Source: Gyrodactylus bullatarudis (Eukaryota > Platyhelminthes > Monogenea > Gyrodactylidea > Gyrodactylidae). Taken from it: DNA of 64,000 bases. A program made the translations under genes and the position numbers. The DNA is taken from positions 34,686 through 98,685 of the forward strand of contig SSNU01000162.1 in NCBI GenBank assembly GCA_012064415.1, in the 5' to 3' direction. Below are positions 51,820-63,905 of this stretch, in pieces. Every line of letters starts with the position of its first letter. The first letter of the stretch is position 1. The notes under the pieces are model-generated. The model made no database searches. It saw nothing but the letters and a program-made list of their open reading frames with translations, and was not told where the DNA came from.

Positions 51820-52512
51820 AGGTTATAATTGATATAAAGATGAGAATTTACTATTTTTACAAAAAAAACTATATTTTTCTCCGGCCTCACAGAAAAAAAT
51901 ATTTTTTTTGAATTCTAAAACGGAATGAGCTTATAAGATGTGAATATTCGAAAAAATTCCGAAAGAAATTCAGTCTAACCAAAATTAGGCGTTTTTTGAA
52001 ATTTAAAAATGCATCAAATTTCCACTTTTTTAATTTTTGAACCCAAAACTTTTATCGATTTCGATGATTCGAAGTAGTTAAATGCAGATAATTAAGTTCG
52101 TCATTACTGTGGGAAATCGAACCATTTGAATTTTTCGATTATCACGAAGGTAAATTATCCAAAATCTGGAAGTTAAACTTAATTCTCGGAAACAGTACGA
52201 TCTTCGCTATCTCTATGGCCTAATTCAAATTATTTGTCTAATGTTGATCCCAAATAGCATCACTTAACTGCTTCGAATCATCGAAATCGATAAAAATTTT
52301 GGGTTCAAATGTTAAAAAGTGGAAATTTGGTGCATTTTCGAAATTCAAAAAACGGCCTAGTTTTGGTAAGATTGAATTTTTTTCGGAATTTTTTCGAATA
52401 TCCACATCTTATAAGCTCATTCCGTTTTAGAATTCAAAAATTTATTTTTTTTCTGTGGATCCGGAAAAAAATACCGAGTTAGTAATAAATTCTCATCTTC
52501 ATGTCAATTAGG
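51820..52512. repeat. foldback MITE subfamily A2, full-length
   Basis: The ends ATAAAGATGAGAATTTAC (51836-51853) and, inverted, CTAATTGACATGAAGATGAG (52491-52510) are followed by arms of about 270 bp mirrored around 52130. Example: CGGAATGAGCTTATAAGATG (51921-51940) against CATCTTATAAGCTCATTCCG (52406-52425). Non-coding. It is the intact relative of 24312-24836. Confidence 0.85.
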
Positions 52513-54164
52513 TTTAGTTTTAATATAAAGCTGAAAAAAAATTAATAAATTTAAATCCTATTCAGATAATTTGAGTTAATACGACCCACTTTTACCGATA
52601 AAAGAAAAAAATCTAAAGAAAATCATTTAAGAGAAAAATGTGAACGTTCTAGAACTTTGAGTTCGTGCCAAATTCCTGTGTTTTCTTTGAAGTCAAAATG
52701 CTTAGACAAGGAAACTAAATAACACATTTGAAACTTTTCAAGACCCGCTTAAAGTTCAAAAATTTAAATTGATAAAAGTGAGTCAAATTATTATTATTTG
52801 AAAATTGTTTTAATCATATTTTTTAACTTGGTTAACTCTTCTGAATTGTATTGATATCATGAAGGTGTATAAAAATCGAGTAAACTAGATATAACGAATA
52901 AATATCAGATTAATTAATCACTAAAGTAATAATAACCATGATATTTAAGGTTCTAATTTATTTTAGACTACTTCTGTTATCAAATTATGTTCAGTATGTT
53001 TTAATGTAGAAAGAAAAAGCTGAGAATTAATTGTAAAATATAGGGACTTGAAATTATATTTACATTGTGAACTTAAAAACAATGAAGAATTTTAAAATTG
53101 AGGCTAAATGTCTTTCTACTCTGATTTGTAAATTTAAGTTGAGCGCAGATAGACAATTTTGAACCTTTAAAGAGATATTGGAACATGAAACTTTCAATAA
53201 TTCTGCATAAAAAGTAGCTGAGAAAGTAGCTTACTGATAATTCTGTCATAACAGAACAATAATATTGAATTTATATTGTCCTTAAACTATGGTGAAAAGA
53301 ATTTCCTTTTCAATAAGACATTTAAGTCAAACTGAGCGTATGAATATATTGTATATACATTCGTTTTTTAAAGATGGGAAAAATTATGAATAAAGAAATG
53401 CGTTTAATTTTAAAAAGAATACGAACACAAGGGAAAAAATAATTTTAATTTCCCCTCATATCTTCTCTTGGTGCTCATTTAAGTATAAAGACTTCGCAAA
53501 AAGATGACAGAAACTGGTTAGATCCTATTTCATGTTTTGTTTGTTCGATAAAAATCGAATATTTAAATCATTTTACTCAGTAAGGCCTGGATACAAAGCC
53601 TTCCAAATTTTCAGCTGTTAAATTTAATATTGAAGCATTTTGCAATTTAAATGCAACTTGTTTTTTGAGGATTTATAAGTAAATCTCGGGTCATTTTGCG
53701 TCATGCTGAGGGTCATGCACTCTCAAAAAATAAAACTCTAACTACAATTCGAAAATTTGAAAAACATTTCCAATAATGTCAGTTAAATGTTACGAAATTT
53801 TGATACACAAGGTAGAGAATAGATTTTCAAAAAATAAAGAATTCTTTTCGAATACAATCAATCTTCTAAAGATACGTTCTGTAGTAGTAAATTCAAATTC
53901 AAATATTTTGATGAAAAAAACAAGAAACGATCTCATCATCGAAATCTGTAATTAGAATTCACAAGCAACAAGAAATATTCAAGTTCTTCATTCCCCATTC
54001 TCTCTTCCCCCACCCTGTCCAATTCAATACGTTAAAGAAAAGTACTTGTGGGAGAATAAGAGAATATAATGACTTCTTCTCAATATCCTGAATTTAGAAC
54101 GTGATAATTATAAAATTATCCTATATGTTATGAAAAATGATGAAACTCATCTTGATAACTAAAC
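52513..54164. other. gene-free stretch
   Basis: Nothing recognised. Confidence 0.4.
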
Positions 54165-54534
54165 GAGAAAAGTTATACACTAAACGTCCTAGAAAATGTA
54201 TTATCCGAAAAATAATCGATCGAAATATCTCTACCTGATTACTAGGCTGGAAAATTTGCGATTTTTGATATTCATTGCAACTCTGTTTGCTTAAACTAAA
54301 TATCAAAGAAATAATTCTCTAGGCCTTTTAGTTTCAAAGATAAAATTGCGATTTTTTTCCACTTTTAATCTAGTTGCCACCTTGCTTCCCTTTTCTCCCA
54401 AGGTAATCCTTTATATTTATTCGAATCAGGGGTTTGACTTTACCTTAGTTACTATTCTCAATAAGTGTATCTAATTCTATTGGCTCTAACTAATAGATTA
54501 AGAATGATAATTACTTCACTTTTCATTTCTCACA

Positions 54535-56021
54535 ATGTCTGTACCAAGAAAAGTTGTCAAACTACTTTCCGAATATGGCTGCACTTTCAAGGCCGACAAG
54601 GTCCAGATTGGTTTTGTCAAATGTACAATATGCCCTGCCATATTCAAGGGTACAAAATTGAAATATATCACAAAACATATCAAGACGAGTAAACATGAAG
54701 ATGCGATGTCTCGCTCGGGCAAGCAAATGTCAATATCTTTCAAGGATAGAAGAGACGTGGATAAATTTTTTTTTTTGAAATTGAAACTTTTATATTTATT
54801 CATAGAAATGATTTGTACAAATAAGGCAACAGGGAAAGAGTTTTCAATGTGCCCGGTGTGGGAGGGTTTGAACCTAGGACCGAGAGTAAGAGGGTCCGAG
54901 AATTATCGCTAAAGAATTTCTCTCTGCCGGAATACCTTTACACAAACTGGATAATTCTGGAATTAAGGAGATGTTTGAAGAACTTGGCATTAATTTATGC
55001 TCAAGTGTAACTGCAAGAAATCATTTGGATGAATTTTTCGATTCAGAAAAAAATCGTATCCAAGAGTACGTTGATGAAAAGAAGATTTTTATTCAAGTTG
55101 ATGAAAGCAGAGTTGATGAAAAGTCAATTTGTGCAATACTGATTGGATCCCTTGAAAATCCAGAAAAAACCTTTGTATGCGATATTGTTGAGGTTAAGGA
55201 AAAACTCAACTATGAATTTATTGTTTCATCCGTGAAGAGAGTTGTGGATGATTATAAAATTGAAAAAGAAAATTTGCTCTTGATCCTTTCTGACGCGGCA
55301 AGCTACATGATCAAGGCCATAAGGTACCTCAAGATGGAATATCCAAAACTTTTCCATGTTACCTGTTTTGCGCAGGTTCTCCATAATTGCTCCATGCTAG
55401 TTAAGGAATCGATGGGAAATGTTGACAAGTTGATTTCTTCGATTAAGGCGGCAAAGGTAAAAAATAGATCTCGAAGAGATATGTTCTCAGAAATTAAAAG
55501 GCCTCCGACTCCAATTCCAACAAGATGGGGAACATGGTTGGAAGCTGTCGAGTACTATTGTGAAAATCTTCCTGCTGTTAAAAAGATTTTTTCTGGAGAA
55601 AACGAAGACGGTGTGATTATGAGAAATGTAAAAACGGGACTGGCAGACAATAACCTGACAAAGGATGATTCAACGATGCTACATGCCGCTTGTTGGGTCA
55701 ATTAAAGAAATGGAAAATCGTAAAACTACATTAAGGAAAGGACTTGAAATATTCCATAATCTAGATTTTAAAGAGGATCCTTTGAATATACGTTAATATT
55801 TGAAAAGTAGACTCGATGAAAATGACGCGAGCAGAATAATTCAGATGGAAGATGACAACATCAGTCCGATTGAGCATAATCTATTGTTAGGCTGCAATCT
55901 GACTTCCGCAGATGTCGAAAGATGTTTTTCCCAATTGAAGTACTTTTATACGAAGAACAAACCATTCAAGGACGAAAATATAGAAAAATATTTTATTCTG
56001 TATGCCAACAAGATTGAATGA
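54535..56021 (+). pseudogene. hAT transposase (BED-type zinc finger, CGGBP1-like) broken gene
   Basis: 54535-54760 starts MSVPRKVVKLLSEYG and contains CTICPAIFKGTKLKYI then KHIKTSKH, a BED-like C2H2 finger. From 54908 the frame resumes as AKEFLSAGIPLHKLDNSGI, a block also seen in CGGBP1-type hAT derivatives. The catalytic part shows FIQVDES, LLLILSDAASYMIKA and FHVTCFAQVLHNCS. PTRWGTWLEAVEYY carries the hAT RW motif. LTSADVERCFSQLKYFYTKNK is the C-terminal dimerisation end. Breaks: a SINE-like insertion at 54766-54905, a frameshift near 55695, and TAA at 55794-55796 where CAA is expected. It therefore cannot encode a working transposase; the surviving similarity suggests loss was not very old. 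Confidence 0.85.
54766..54905 (-). mobile_element. SINE-like insertion with tRNA-type B box
   Basis: On the minus strand the insert ends in an 11-A tail (54766-54776 as T). It contains GGTTCAAACCC (reverse complement of about 54867-54877), a good match to the RNA polymerase III B box GGTTCRANYCC, within a locally G/C-richer head. No convincing A box, so the head may be truncated. It interrupts the transposase reading frame, which continues on both sides. Confidence 0.5.
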
Positions 56022-57460
56022 ACACTTAATTAAGAAAATTTTTTATTTTTAAGAATAAAACTGCGATTTATTTAAGATTTTTTTCGATTTTTGTCTTAAT
56101 TTCTTGCCATTTTTTTCGCCCTAATGATTACTCATGAGTACGACCATTAATTTTCAAAAATAGTTTTAGAACCTCATGTGTTCTGAAGCGCCAAATAAGG
56201 CTTGAACTTCACAATAAAATAATAAAAAAAATTTATTTTGGCTAATATCACTATGCCCTTGCCTCTAAACCTTTTTCCATTAATCATGATCGGATTTTCG
56301 TTTTCGAATGAAAATCGATAAAATTCCATTTTTAATCTGACTTTAGTTATAGACCCCCGTTTTTCTTACCGATGACGTCATATCATGTAACCTTTGCCAT
56401 GTTGGGAGACCCCCGTTCTTATTTCATTTTAACGTTGAGGTTCACTTATGAATTCAATGTTTATGTGAAAAAGGTTGGTGTGAAGATAGGGATCTGCTAA
56501 CATTATACAACATCCTTCATTATTAGAATAAGAACGGGGGTCTCCCAACATGGCAAAGGTTACATGATATGACGTCATCGGTAAGAAAAACGGGGGTCTA
56601 TAACTAAAGTCAGATTAAAAATGGAATTTTATCGATTTTCATTCGAAAACGAAAATCCCGATCATATGAACTTTGAACTCGTCTAGTTTTCACCGATTAT
56701 GATGCATAAAATTAGGGCAAGTGAAACAACTTTTCATTCTGCATCGGATGGAGTTATTTTTATTGATGTAGAACGAAAGAAATATATTTCGCTTATTTCT
56801 GGAGCTTGATTAATGGAAAAAGGTTTAGAGGCAAGGGCATAGTGATATTAGCCAAAATAAATTTTTTTATTATTTTATTGTGAAGTTCAAGCCTTATTTG
56901 GCGCTTCAGAACACATGAGGTTCTAAAACTATTTTTGAAAATTAATGGTCGTACTCATGAGTAATCAGGTAGAAATATTTAGATAGATTATTTTTCGGAT
57001 AATAAATTTTCTAGAAAGTTTAGTGTATTTTCTAAAATATTTGGATGTCTTTTTAGTCACCTCATCATTTCATCTTGAACGCCACAGAAATTTCAATGGT
57101 TGAACCAAACATATATTACAGGAGGATATTGAAAAATAGTTAAAAATAATAAGGATTTTCTATTTTGAGTTTGAGTTTATTTTTGAAATTCAATGAAGCG
57201 GCATTTGTTTGGATCATGTCAAAAGTATATCTTGATGGAAAATCCTCCAAAATAAATAAGTATATTACCATCTTGAATATTAATATTAGTATTAGCGGAA
57301 TTTAATTTTCATTCAAGAAACTTTTCGATCCAAGATTAACCAAATTTTATAAAGTAATCAATAGTCTATAGCAAAATATTATAAACAAGGTTAATATCAG
57401 GCTTTATCGATAGGAAGAAATACAAATTTAATTATTCAAGAAATTTTCCTGATAAACTCA

Positions 57461-57860
57461 CTAAAACTCGGATTTCAAAATGACTCTGGAGCTACATGGA
57501 TTTGTCGTACAATTAGGAAGTTATCAACTAAAGGGAACGATCATCTTAAGAAAGATACAACGATGACCAGGCATCTTAGACAGGAAGGGCACGAAGCTTC
57601 AATTTCTAGCTTATCAATTTTATACAAAAATGTTGGGGATGACAGTACATATGGTTGGATGAAGGAAAAAATCTACATAAACCAAACTTCAAAAAAACAA
57701 TTCTTATAGCCTTCAACTATCTAGCCTATGTGATCTTTTTCATAAAAATGATTCTGAATGTTTGTACCGATTTTATAGATTTTCTAGATACCTATGCCAT
57801 AAATTTTTGAATTGCATCTGACCAGATGAAGGATCCGAGCGAAAATATATATTATATTGA
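57461..57860 (+). pseudogene. Penelope-like GIY-YIG fragment plus 3' tail (second copy)
   Basis: The open frame 57461-57709 reads ATWICRTIRKLSTKGNDHL, then TRHLRQEGHEASISSLSI and LYKNVGDDS. This lines up with 1027-1215 (ASYIGRTIRKL, NDHL, TRH, VSISNF, LYKKLGDDS), but the YIG is changed to WIC. After the stop the family's tail begins (CTTCAACTATCTAGCCTATG, 57711-57730), shared with 6618-6646. At 57823-57844, CAGATGA...GAGCGAAA is a degenerate hammerhead-like core. An inactive fragment. Confidence 0.7.
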
Positions 57861-60800
57861 AAGAAGTTTAGCACTCTAAAAGATTGTTTATCAAAATTAT
57901 GTCAAAGAAAAGAGCTCTATTATCAGAAAGTTATCTAAATTTTTTCTTCTAACTTGAAAAAAATGAAATAAATTTGAAGACGAAGAAAAAAAGTGACACT
58001 TTGATATTAGTAGTCATAGATACGTTCATTGATCAATCAGACTCGGCCATGTCAATTTTGAAAGAATAATAAATTTTTGAGTAATTTTTTCAGAAATTTA
58101 TTTCAGAAATTTTCAAATTGATTGCTTCAATGGTTTAAGTTGGTAAAATTCTTTTTGAACCTTAATCAATAGATGAAAACAGAACAGATGATCTTAAACA
58201 CTCCTCTTTGAACACGTTATAATTTACAAGAGTCGAAAGCTGTTATTCTGACTGCGAATCCTTATTTAAGAATTGTAGTAGTCTTCGGTGGGAAATTTCA
58301 AAAATATTCAAAAATATTGATTCTATATTCGCTTACTACCTTGTTATAATGCAGATCATATTATAGACAAGGAAACATGAGAAATAAATATAAAAATATG
58401 ATTTTAGAGTCTATTGAAATTAAACTAAACGAAGTTGTTTATAGTAATAAGACGGATTGATTAAAGTTGAGAAGAAGTCTGATTGGTTTAATGTTTTGAT
58501 TGAGCACACAAGGTTTCTAACATCAGAAGAAGAATACGACAAGTATTCAAAATAGTGTATGAGTCCAAACTATTTTTATCAGGGTAATCTAAATTTTCTT
58601 TATGATAATTATCATTATAATCTTAATTTATGAATTATTACTCTAATAATTCTGATTATTATAACAATCATTTTAACTTTATAATCCTTATTTTTTAAGA
58701 AAAGCTACACCTTTTTCTCCCTTTTCTTTCTCTACAGATAGACCAATACAAGCCAGAAGACAACATAGTCAGGTAACAAGCGAACAACGTTATAGTCAAT
58801 CTATACCGAACAGCTACTTGTATCAAAAATAATTGAATCAAGTTTTATGGAATAATTTGAAAATCTTAAGTCCAACCTATTTGAGAAATTTTTAATGATA
58901 TCCTTCTCTTCGTATCAACCAGCTTGAATTTTTTTTATCAATATCGAAAAGTTTACCAAGAATAGTAGTATTTAGATAAATTAATGTTGCAAATTAACCA
59001 CAAAAAGGTATTACAGACTGATATAATTTTAGGAACTACTAATGATTTTAATATTGAAGTTAATAATATTTTAATTGACAATTTCCGGTCACTCTATCTA
59101 TCTCTTTACTCCTGATCTGTAATATCCATAGAAATAAATAAAATTATTCAATATCTATCCCCATCTTCAAGGCATACAGCAGAAAAAGATAACTTGTTAA
59201 CAAAATTCACATACAAAAATCTAATACAAAATAATAATTATTGTTTACGCTTCAAAGAGAATTACCTACTTGAAAGATATCCATTTTGATAGGGGAACTA
59301 CTTGAGGAAAAAATTATATTAATAATAGAGAATAATGACAATATCAAGAATATTTTCAGAACAACTTGAACTCTTCCCTACTCAATTTTGATGGTATATA
59401 TTAAATTTTGAAAATTAGTCATCAAAGAAAAAATTAAAAAATGATGCATATTAATGTGAATTTGAAAGAAAACTTTTGAAATCAAACCGTAAGATCCATA
59501 GTTTTCTCAAGAATTGATTTTCTATCATAACGTGATCCATTGTAATTTTGGATATAATTTCTTATGATTTCTACAACATCCCCTTATAGTAAACTCAAAT
59601 TGCCAAAGATTGCGCTATATTATTCCAAAAGCTATATTTAATAAATTTAAAAACATTTAAAAATCTCAGTAGATCAATCAGAAATCTAAGCTTAAATAAA
59701 TTTAAAAATGAACTCAAGAATAAATTAATATAGCTAGAATAATACCAAGAATCATTCATGTTTGCAGATATAATAAATTATTATTATCAATTCTAGCTAA
59801 TTGCTGTGGGATCAATTTCTTGGAGCAGAATAATATAATTATTTTCTTACTCAAACGATTTCCATCAAGATTTCAGAAATTTGATGAAGATCCGGATTAT
59901 GAGGCTTATTTTTCAAAAATATTTAAAGAAAAATAAGGAAATTTTTCACTTCAGTAATAAATTTTATTTGAGCGAGAAAATTTAAATTGATTTTTAAATT
60001 TTTTTTTTCAGATCTGTACTTATAGGAATACTAAGGCTTTTAGCTGATGTTTAAGAGAGTTCAGATTACTAGCGTCTTATCCAGTGAAGAAGGTACTCAA
60101 GAAAGTTGAAGATGAAAACTATGATGAGCTCTGAATATTCAAGTTTTGCTAGTTTACTTGAGTGATTTCTACTCAAAATTATAACTAGATTAGGAAATCT
60201 ATTATCGTATTATAAAATTTGAGTCCCACTCTTGAATTTTAAAAGTTTGAAAGTTTTTAATTTTCAGGAACTTTTTTTATCACTTTGAGGTTGTTCATAG
60301 AGAGCGATGAGAATCTGAAAACGATCTGTCTATAACTACATATGATTCTAAATAGGTTTCATATAATATCTATTCAAGTAACGCAAAGAGTTCTGATGTA
60401 AATTCCCTCTTGATTTGAATTAGTTTAGCATATTGACTTTACAGATAAATATGATTATTGTTCAGGTCACTTTAAGAGAGATAGAATCCACACGAAATTA
60501 TGGTTTCGGGGGTAACATGATCGTTTTAATCGAATATTGATTAATTAGATTAAGTCAAATTAAGCCAAATTTCAATTGCAACAATAATATTATACAGTGA
60601 CTATAGAAGAGAGAAAGATTTTAAAATTCCGGAATACTAAAAAGGCTTTTAACATAACAATTTAATTGATTCCATCTTTTATAACAAATAACAGTATATC
60701 TAAACTGTAGATAACTTGATTCTTTATCTCTCACACACAAGAATTTGGAATAATTATCAAGTAATTCTGTTCATTTGATGTTTCATTGATTTGGAGAGTA

Positions 60801-62039
60801 TAGCGTAATTAGTTGATTAAGAAAGAGACATTCTGTATCACTAAAAAATTCAGTTGATATCCGTTGGCGAGTTTTTTGAACCTAGGCAAATTTTTGAATT
60901 CTATCAGATTCATTTTGATTTCCCGCTTTTAACCTTGTTGAATCCAAAGGACATTTATATTCACAGAAAGCTTTTGTAAATTTAAATTCAGAATTTCAAC
61001 TCTGGTGTCGTCTCATTTTCTGAGTTTTTAAAATTTCGAAATGCACTCTAGAAGGATCACATATTCCATACTATTTATTAGTGTATTATTGTTAGAACCT
61101 ATTCACTAGACTGGGTCCCTATTTTTCCAGAGATTCAAATTAGCTAGAATGTTTTTCTTCAGATTTTATTCAGGATGAATGCTTTTCAGAGTTGATTTAA
61201 TTTAAGAAAGAGTATTAGATTTAGCCAATTCATGAGAAACATCAGGTGAATAAAACCTTAAAACTCTCAAAAGCTTCAGGAACGATACTATAGAAAAATA
61301 CTATCGAGTTTTCTTAATTTACGTATCAAAGTGAATTAGATTTTTTTGATTTTCTAGAGGGACCAACTCTACTATTCATTCATTATTATTTTTGGATTTA
61401 TGTTTGAAGCCAAATAAGAGAGCTCGTTAGAAACTTGAGGATATATACTTAACTTAGATAGAGGCTAACGCATAGATTTTGCGAGAAAACTTGAAATTAG
61501 AGATACACTAGGAATTTCCTTTCCAAAATCATTAAATACCACTTCAAAAGCTCATCAGGAGAAACAAAAATGATTAAAATAAGGAAAACAATGTTGAATT
61601 ATTCTCATCAAAGAGAAAACTTTTTCATAAAAAATCTTCAAACAGACTTTGTTGATCAAGGAAGTGAAAATAAAATTCAGATCATCAATCAATAGAGTTT
61701 TCTCTCTCTCTCTCTCTTCTCAAAATTCTAATGGCTAAAACAAATTTTCATTTTTTTCATATTTCAACTGATACATCAGGCAAAAGACTATTGAATTTAA
61801 ATACATCAATAATGATATTTCCCATTTGAACCAAATTATCTGGGGAAAAATAAATCTTTTTAATCTCTAACGAGAACGAATCACTCGGGGATTTCTTAAA
61901 TTCGGATCTGTTTCATTTCAAAGTTGACTATTTAAAATACACTAATTCATCGAAATTAATAGCACCGCGTATCAAAAATGAAAAAAATAATAAAGTGAAT
62001 CCAATGAGCAATTAGTCGAACAAATCCCCAATTCACTGA
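57861..62039. other. gene-free stretch
   Basis: Contains only the 46-bp repeat at 58755-58800 and a CT run at 61698-61717 just outside any open frame. No gene or bounded mobile element found. Confidence 0.4.
58755..58800. repeat. 46-bp repeat shared with 3535-3580
   Basis: 44 of 46 bases identical to the first copy. Preceded by a pyrimidine tract ending CTACAG (58731-58736). Confidence 0.6.
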
Positions 62040-62275
62040 GCTTCTGTCAAGTGTTCCTACAGCAACTACAGATGAGAACAATCCTGCTATCCAAGACAAG
62101 TCAACTGAAGTTGATAATCCAATTAGTTCTCAATCTGCAATTAGTCTTGAAATTGTACCCGCTTCATGCCCAGTAAGAACTACAGCTAAAGGTGAAAATG
62201 CAAATCAAGAAAAGTCAACGGAAGTTGATAATCAAATTGATACCCAAGCTGTAATTATCACTGAATCCAATCCTT
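62024..62275 (+). pseudogene. short coding fragment with a 38-codon tandem repeat
   Basis: Open from about 62010 to TAA at 62273-62275 with no ATG; reads FTELLSSVPTATTDENNP and continues rich in Ser, Thr, Glu and Asn. Two units, starting AACTACAG at 62064 and 62178, are 114 bp apart and share KSTEVDN. A 38-codon in-frame repeat with coding-like composition is unlikely by chance. It may be the last exon of a gene (TTCCTACAG at 62054-62062 could be an acceptor) or part of a retroelement, since a PLE-like tail follows at 62289. Confidence 0.4.
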
Positions 62276-62288
62276 AATTTTTCATTAT

Positions 62289-62360
62289 TGTATGTATAAA
62301 TATCAAACCGGTGTAAGATTCTGATGAGAACAGGTGAAATAAAAGCTTTATTACTCATAA
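62289..62360 (+). ncRNA. hammerhead-like motif, second tail family (copy 2)
   Basis: Core CTGATGA 62321-62327, GAA 62336-62338. Stem III: ATAAA (62339-62343) with TTTAT (62347-62351). T at 62352 is in the cleavage-site position. Stem I is partial (about 5 of 7 pairs), stem II is not convincing. AATAAA inside the motif could also be a polyadenylation signal. Homologous to 19741-19810. Confidence 0.4.
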
Positions 62361-63644
62361 ATCACTCGTCTTCAAAATCCTCTAAGAAATGAATATTTCT
62401 ACTAATTCAGATGAAAAATAATAATTAAATCTTGGAAATCAAATCTTTTTATTCAAAAGTCACTATCAACTATCTAACTGCTTATAATTAGAATTCAGAA
62501 TTAACAAAATTGTATCCCGAGGCAGAAAAAATATTTTCAAAAATTTAAAGCATTTTCTGAATCAGAACTATAAGCTCTATAGAGAACTAATTTTCTTTAT
62601 AAAGTGTTGGTTCTTATACCGAAATAGATGTACGTGAAAAAACAGAGTTATTAATTTATTTAGTTTGTAGAACACAAAGTGTTGTAGCCTGCTATTGGTA
62701 CATAGTTTGGAACCGAATCTATTTTACTTTATTCTCCAAGCAAAGATATTGCCCAGATTTCAAGAGCAGTACTCTATTTTTTTAACACTTTAAACATGTT
62801 CTTATCAATCCCAAAAAAATTCATCTACATTTTTTATGGATTATTTTGATTAAGTTCGATAATTATTATTTTATTTTGTTAACTATTTCAGGATAATTAA
62901 TGTTTTTATCCAGAGCAGACATGAGTAAAAAGAAGCATTATAATTGTTGCTACTAAGAACATGTTGATATCATATATCACAAGATGTAGAGAAAGAAAAG
63001 GATCTCATGATTTTAACGAAATTAACTTGATACTATTGATTTGTTTACCTTGATTGTGAAATAAGAAGATTATCAGAGAAAATTTTAAGAAGAAAAGATT
63101 AGGCGATTAAATTTAATAGGAATTTTTTCTTGAGATTCTCAATTGATTGACTTTAGAAAAAAGTTTATGTGTTCATTTGATAGAAAATAAGAAAAGATTC
63201 CCATTGAACCTTATGTTTTTAATTTTATTTGCGTATGCATAATTTCAATTGAAGATTTTCAAATTTGCGCCACCTTTTTTCCATGAATTTCACTACGAGA
63301 AATAATAAATTTAAAATCATTGGACATACTATGATCTTTTAGAATCAGATTTTCGCGTCAAATAAATACCAAATATATATTCTGAATACACCCTGAAAAA
63401 TCCGGTCAATTAATTAATTGAGATTAACGATTTTAGGGGAAATGGGAAATGACATATCAGAAAATCAAAATTTTTATAATTAGTTTTCGAAACGGCAATT
63501 ACGGAGCATAAAGAATGTATTTGAAGCATGAAATAGAAAAGTGTTCGGGGAAAAATATTTTGTCCTAAAGTTTATCTCCAATTGTTAGAGCATAAATTTC
63601 ATCACTTAATTCAGTACACTTGATTGAAAATAATCAATTTTTAT
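62361..63644. other. gene-free stretch
   Basis: Nothing recognised. Confidence 0.4.
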
Positions 63645-63740
63645 GAAAACTGTGGCAAAGAAATCAAATATACTGAATCAGATTTTGAGAATTTTTTTAA
63701 CGGTTAAACTTCTAATCAAAAATTGAAAGTGAACTTTCTC
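63645..63740. repeat. foldback MITE family A centre fragment
   Basis: AAAGAAATCAAATATACTGAATC (63657-63679) matches 6090-6112 with one change (TACTG for TGCTG). Confidence 0.55.
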
Positions 63741-63905
63741 CTTATATAGAACCTTTGATCAAACAAAACTCAAGCGAATCTAGATTCTTACAAATTTTCG
63801 CTACCCCTGAAGAGGATTAATTTTATGTTTTCCAATATCGAAATAGTGAAATAAGAAGAGTTATTAATTTCAATAATTGGAAAAGTAGAAAAAAAGGATA
63901 TATTA

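Larger units (their letters stand above)
54243..56123 (+). mobile_element. hAT-superfamily DNA transposon, inactive
   Basis: The ends TAGGCTGGAAAA (54243-54254) and, inverted, TAGGGCGAAAA (56113-56123) are flanked by 8-bp direct repeats CTGATTAC (54235-54242) and ATGATTAC (56124-56131), 7 of 8 identical. Eight-base duplications are the hAT hallmark. Removing 54243-56123 and one repeat restores the left arm of the surrounding foldback, confirming the boundaries independently. Confidence 0.85.
54165..57045. repeat. large foldback element, left arm split by a hAT insertion
   Basis: The left arm (54165-54242, resuming 56132-56428) and right arm (56524-57045) are inverted copies. ATTATCCGAAAAATAATC (54200-54217) pairs with GATTATTTTTCGGATAAT (56986-57003). 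After the insertion, CTCATGAGTACGACCATTAA (56131-56150) pairs with 56940-56959. Inner arms carry GATGACGTCATATCATG (56373-56389) and its inverse. The spacer at 56429-56523 is unpaired. The right arm has about 130 bp near 56670-56805 missing from the left arm. Confidence 0.85.

Noticed and set aside
57823..57844. CAGATGA...GAGCGAAA as a functional hammerhead
   Set aside because: The core has CAGATGA instead of CTGATGA, stem II does not pair, and the base at the cleavage position is G; at most a relic.
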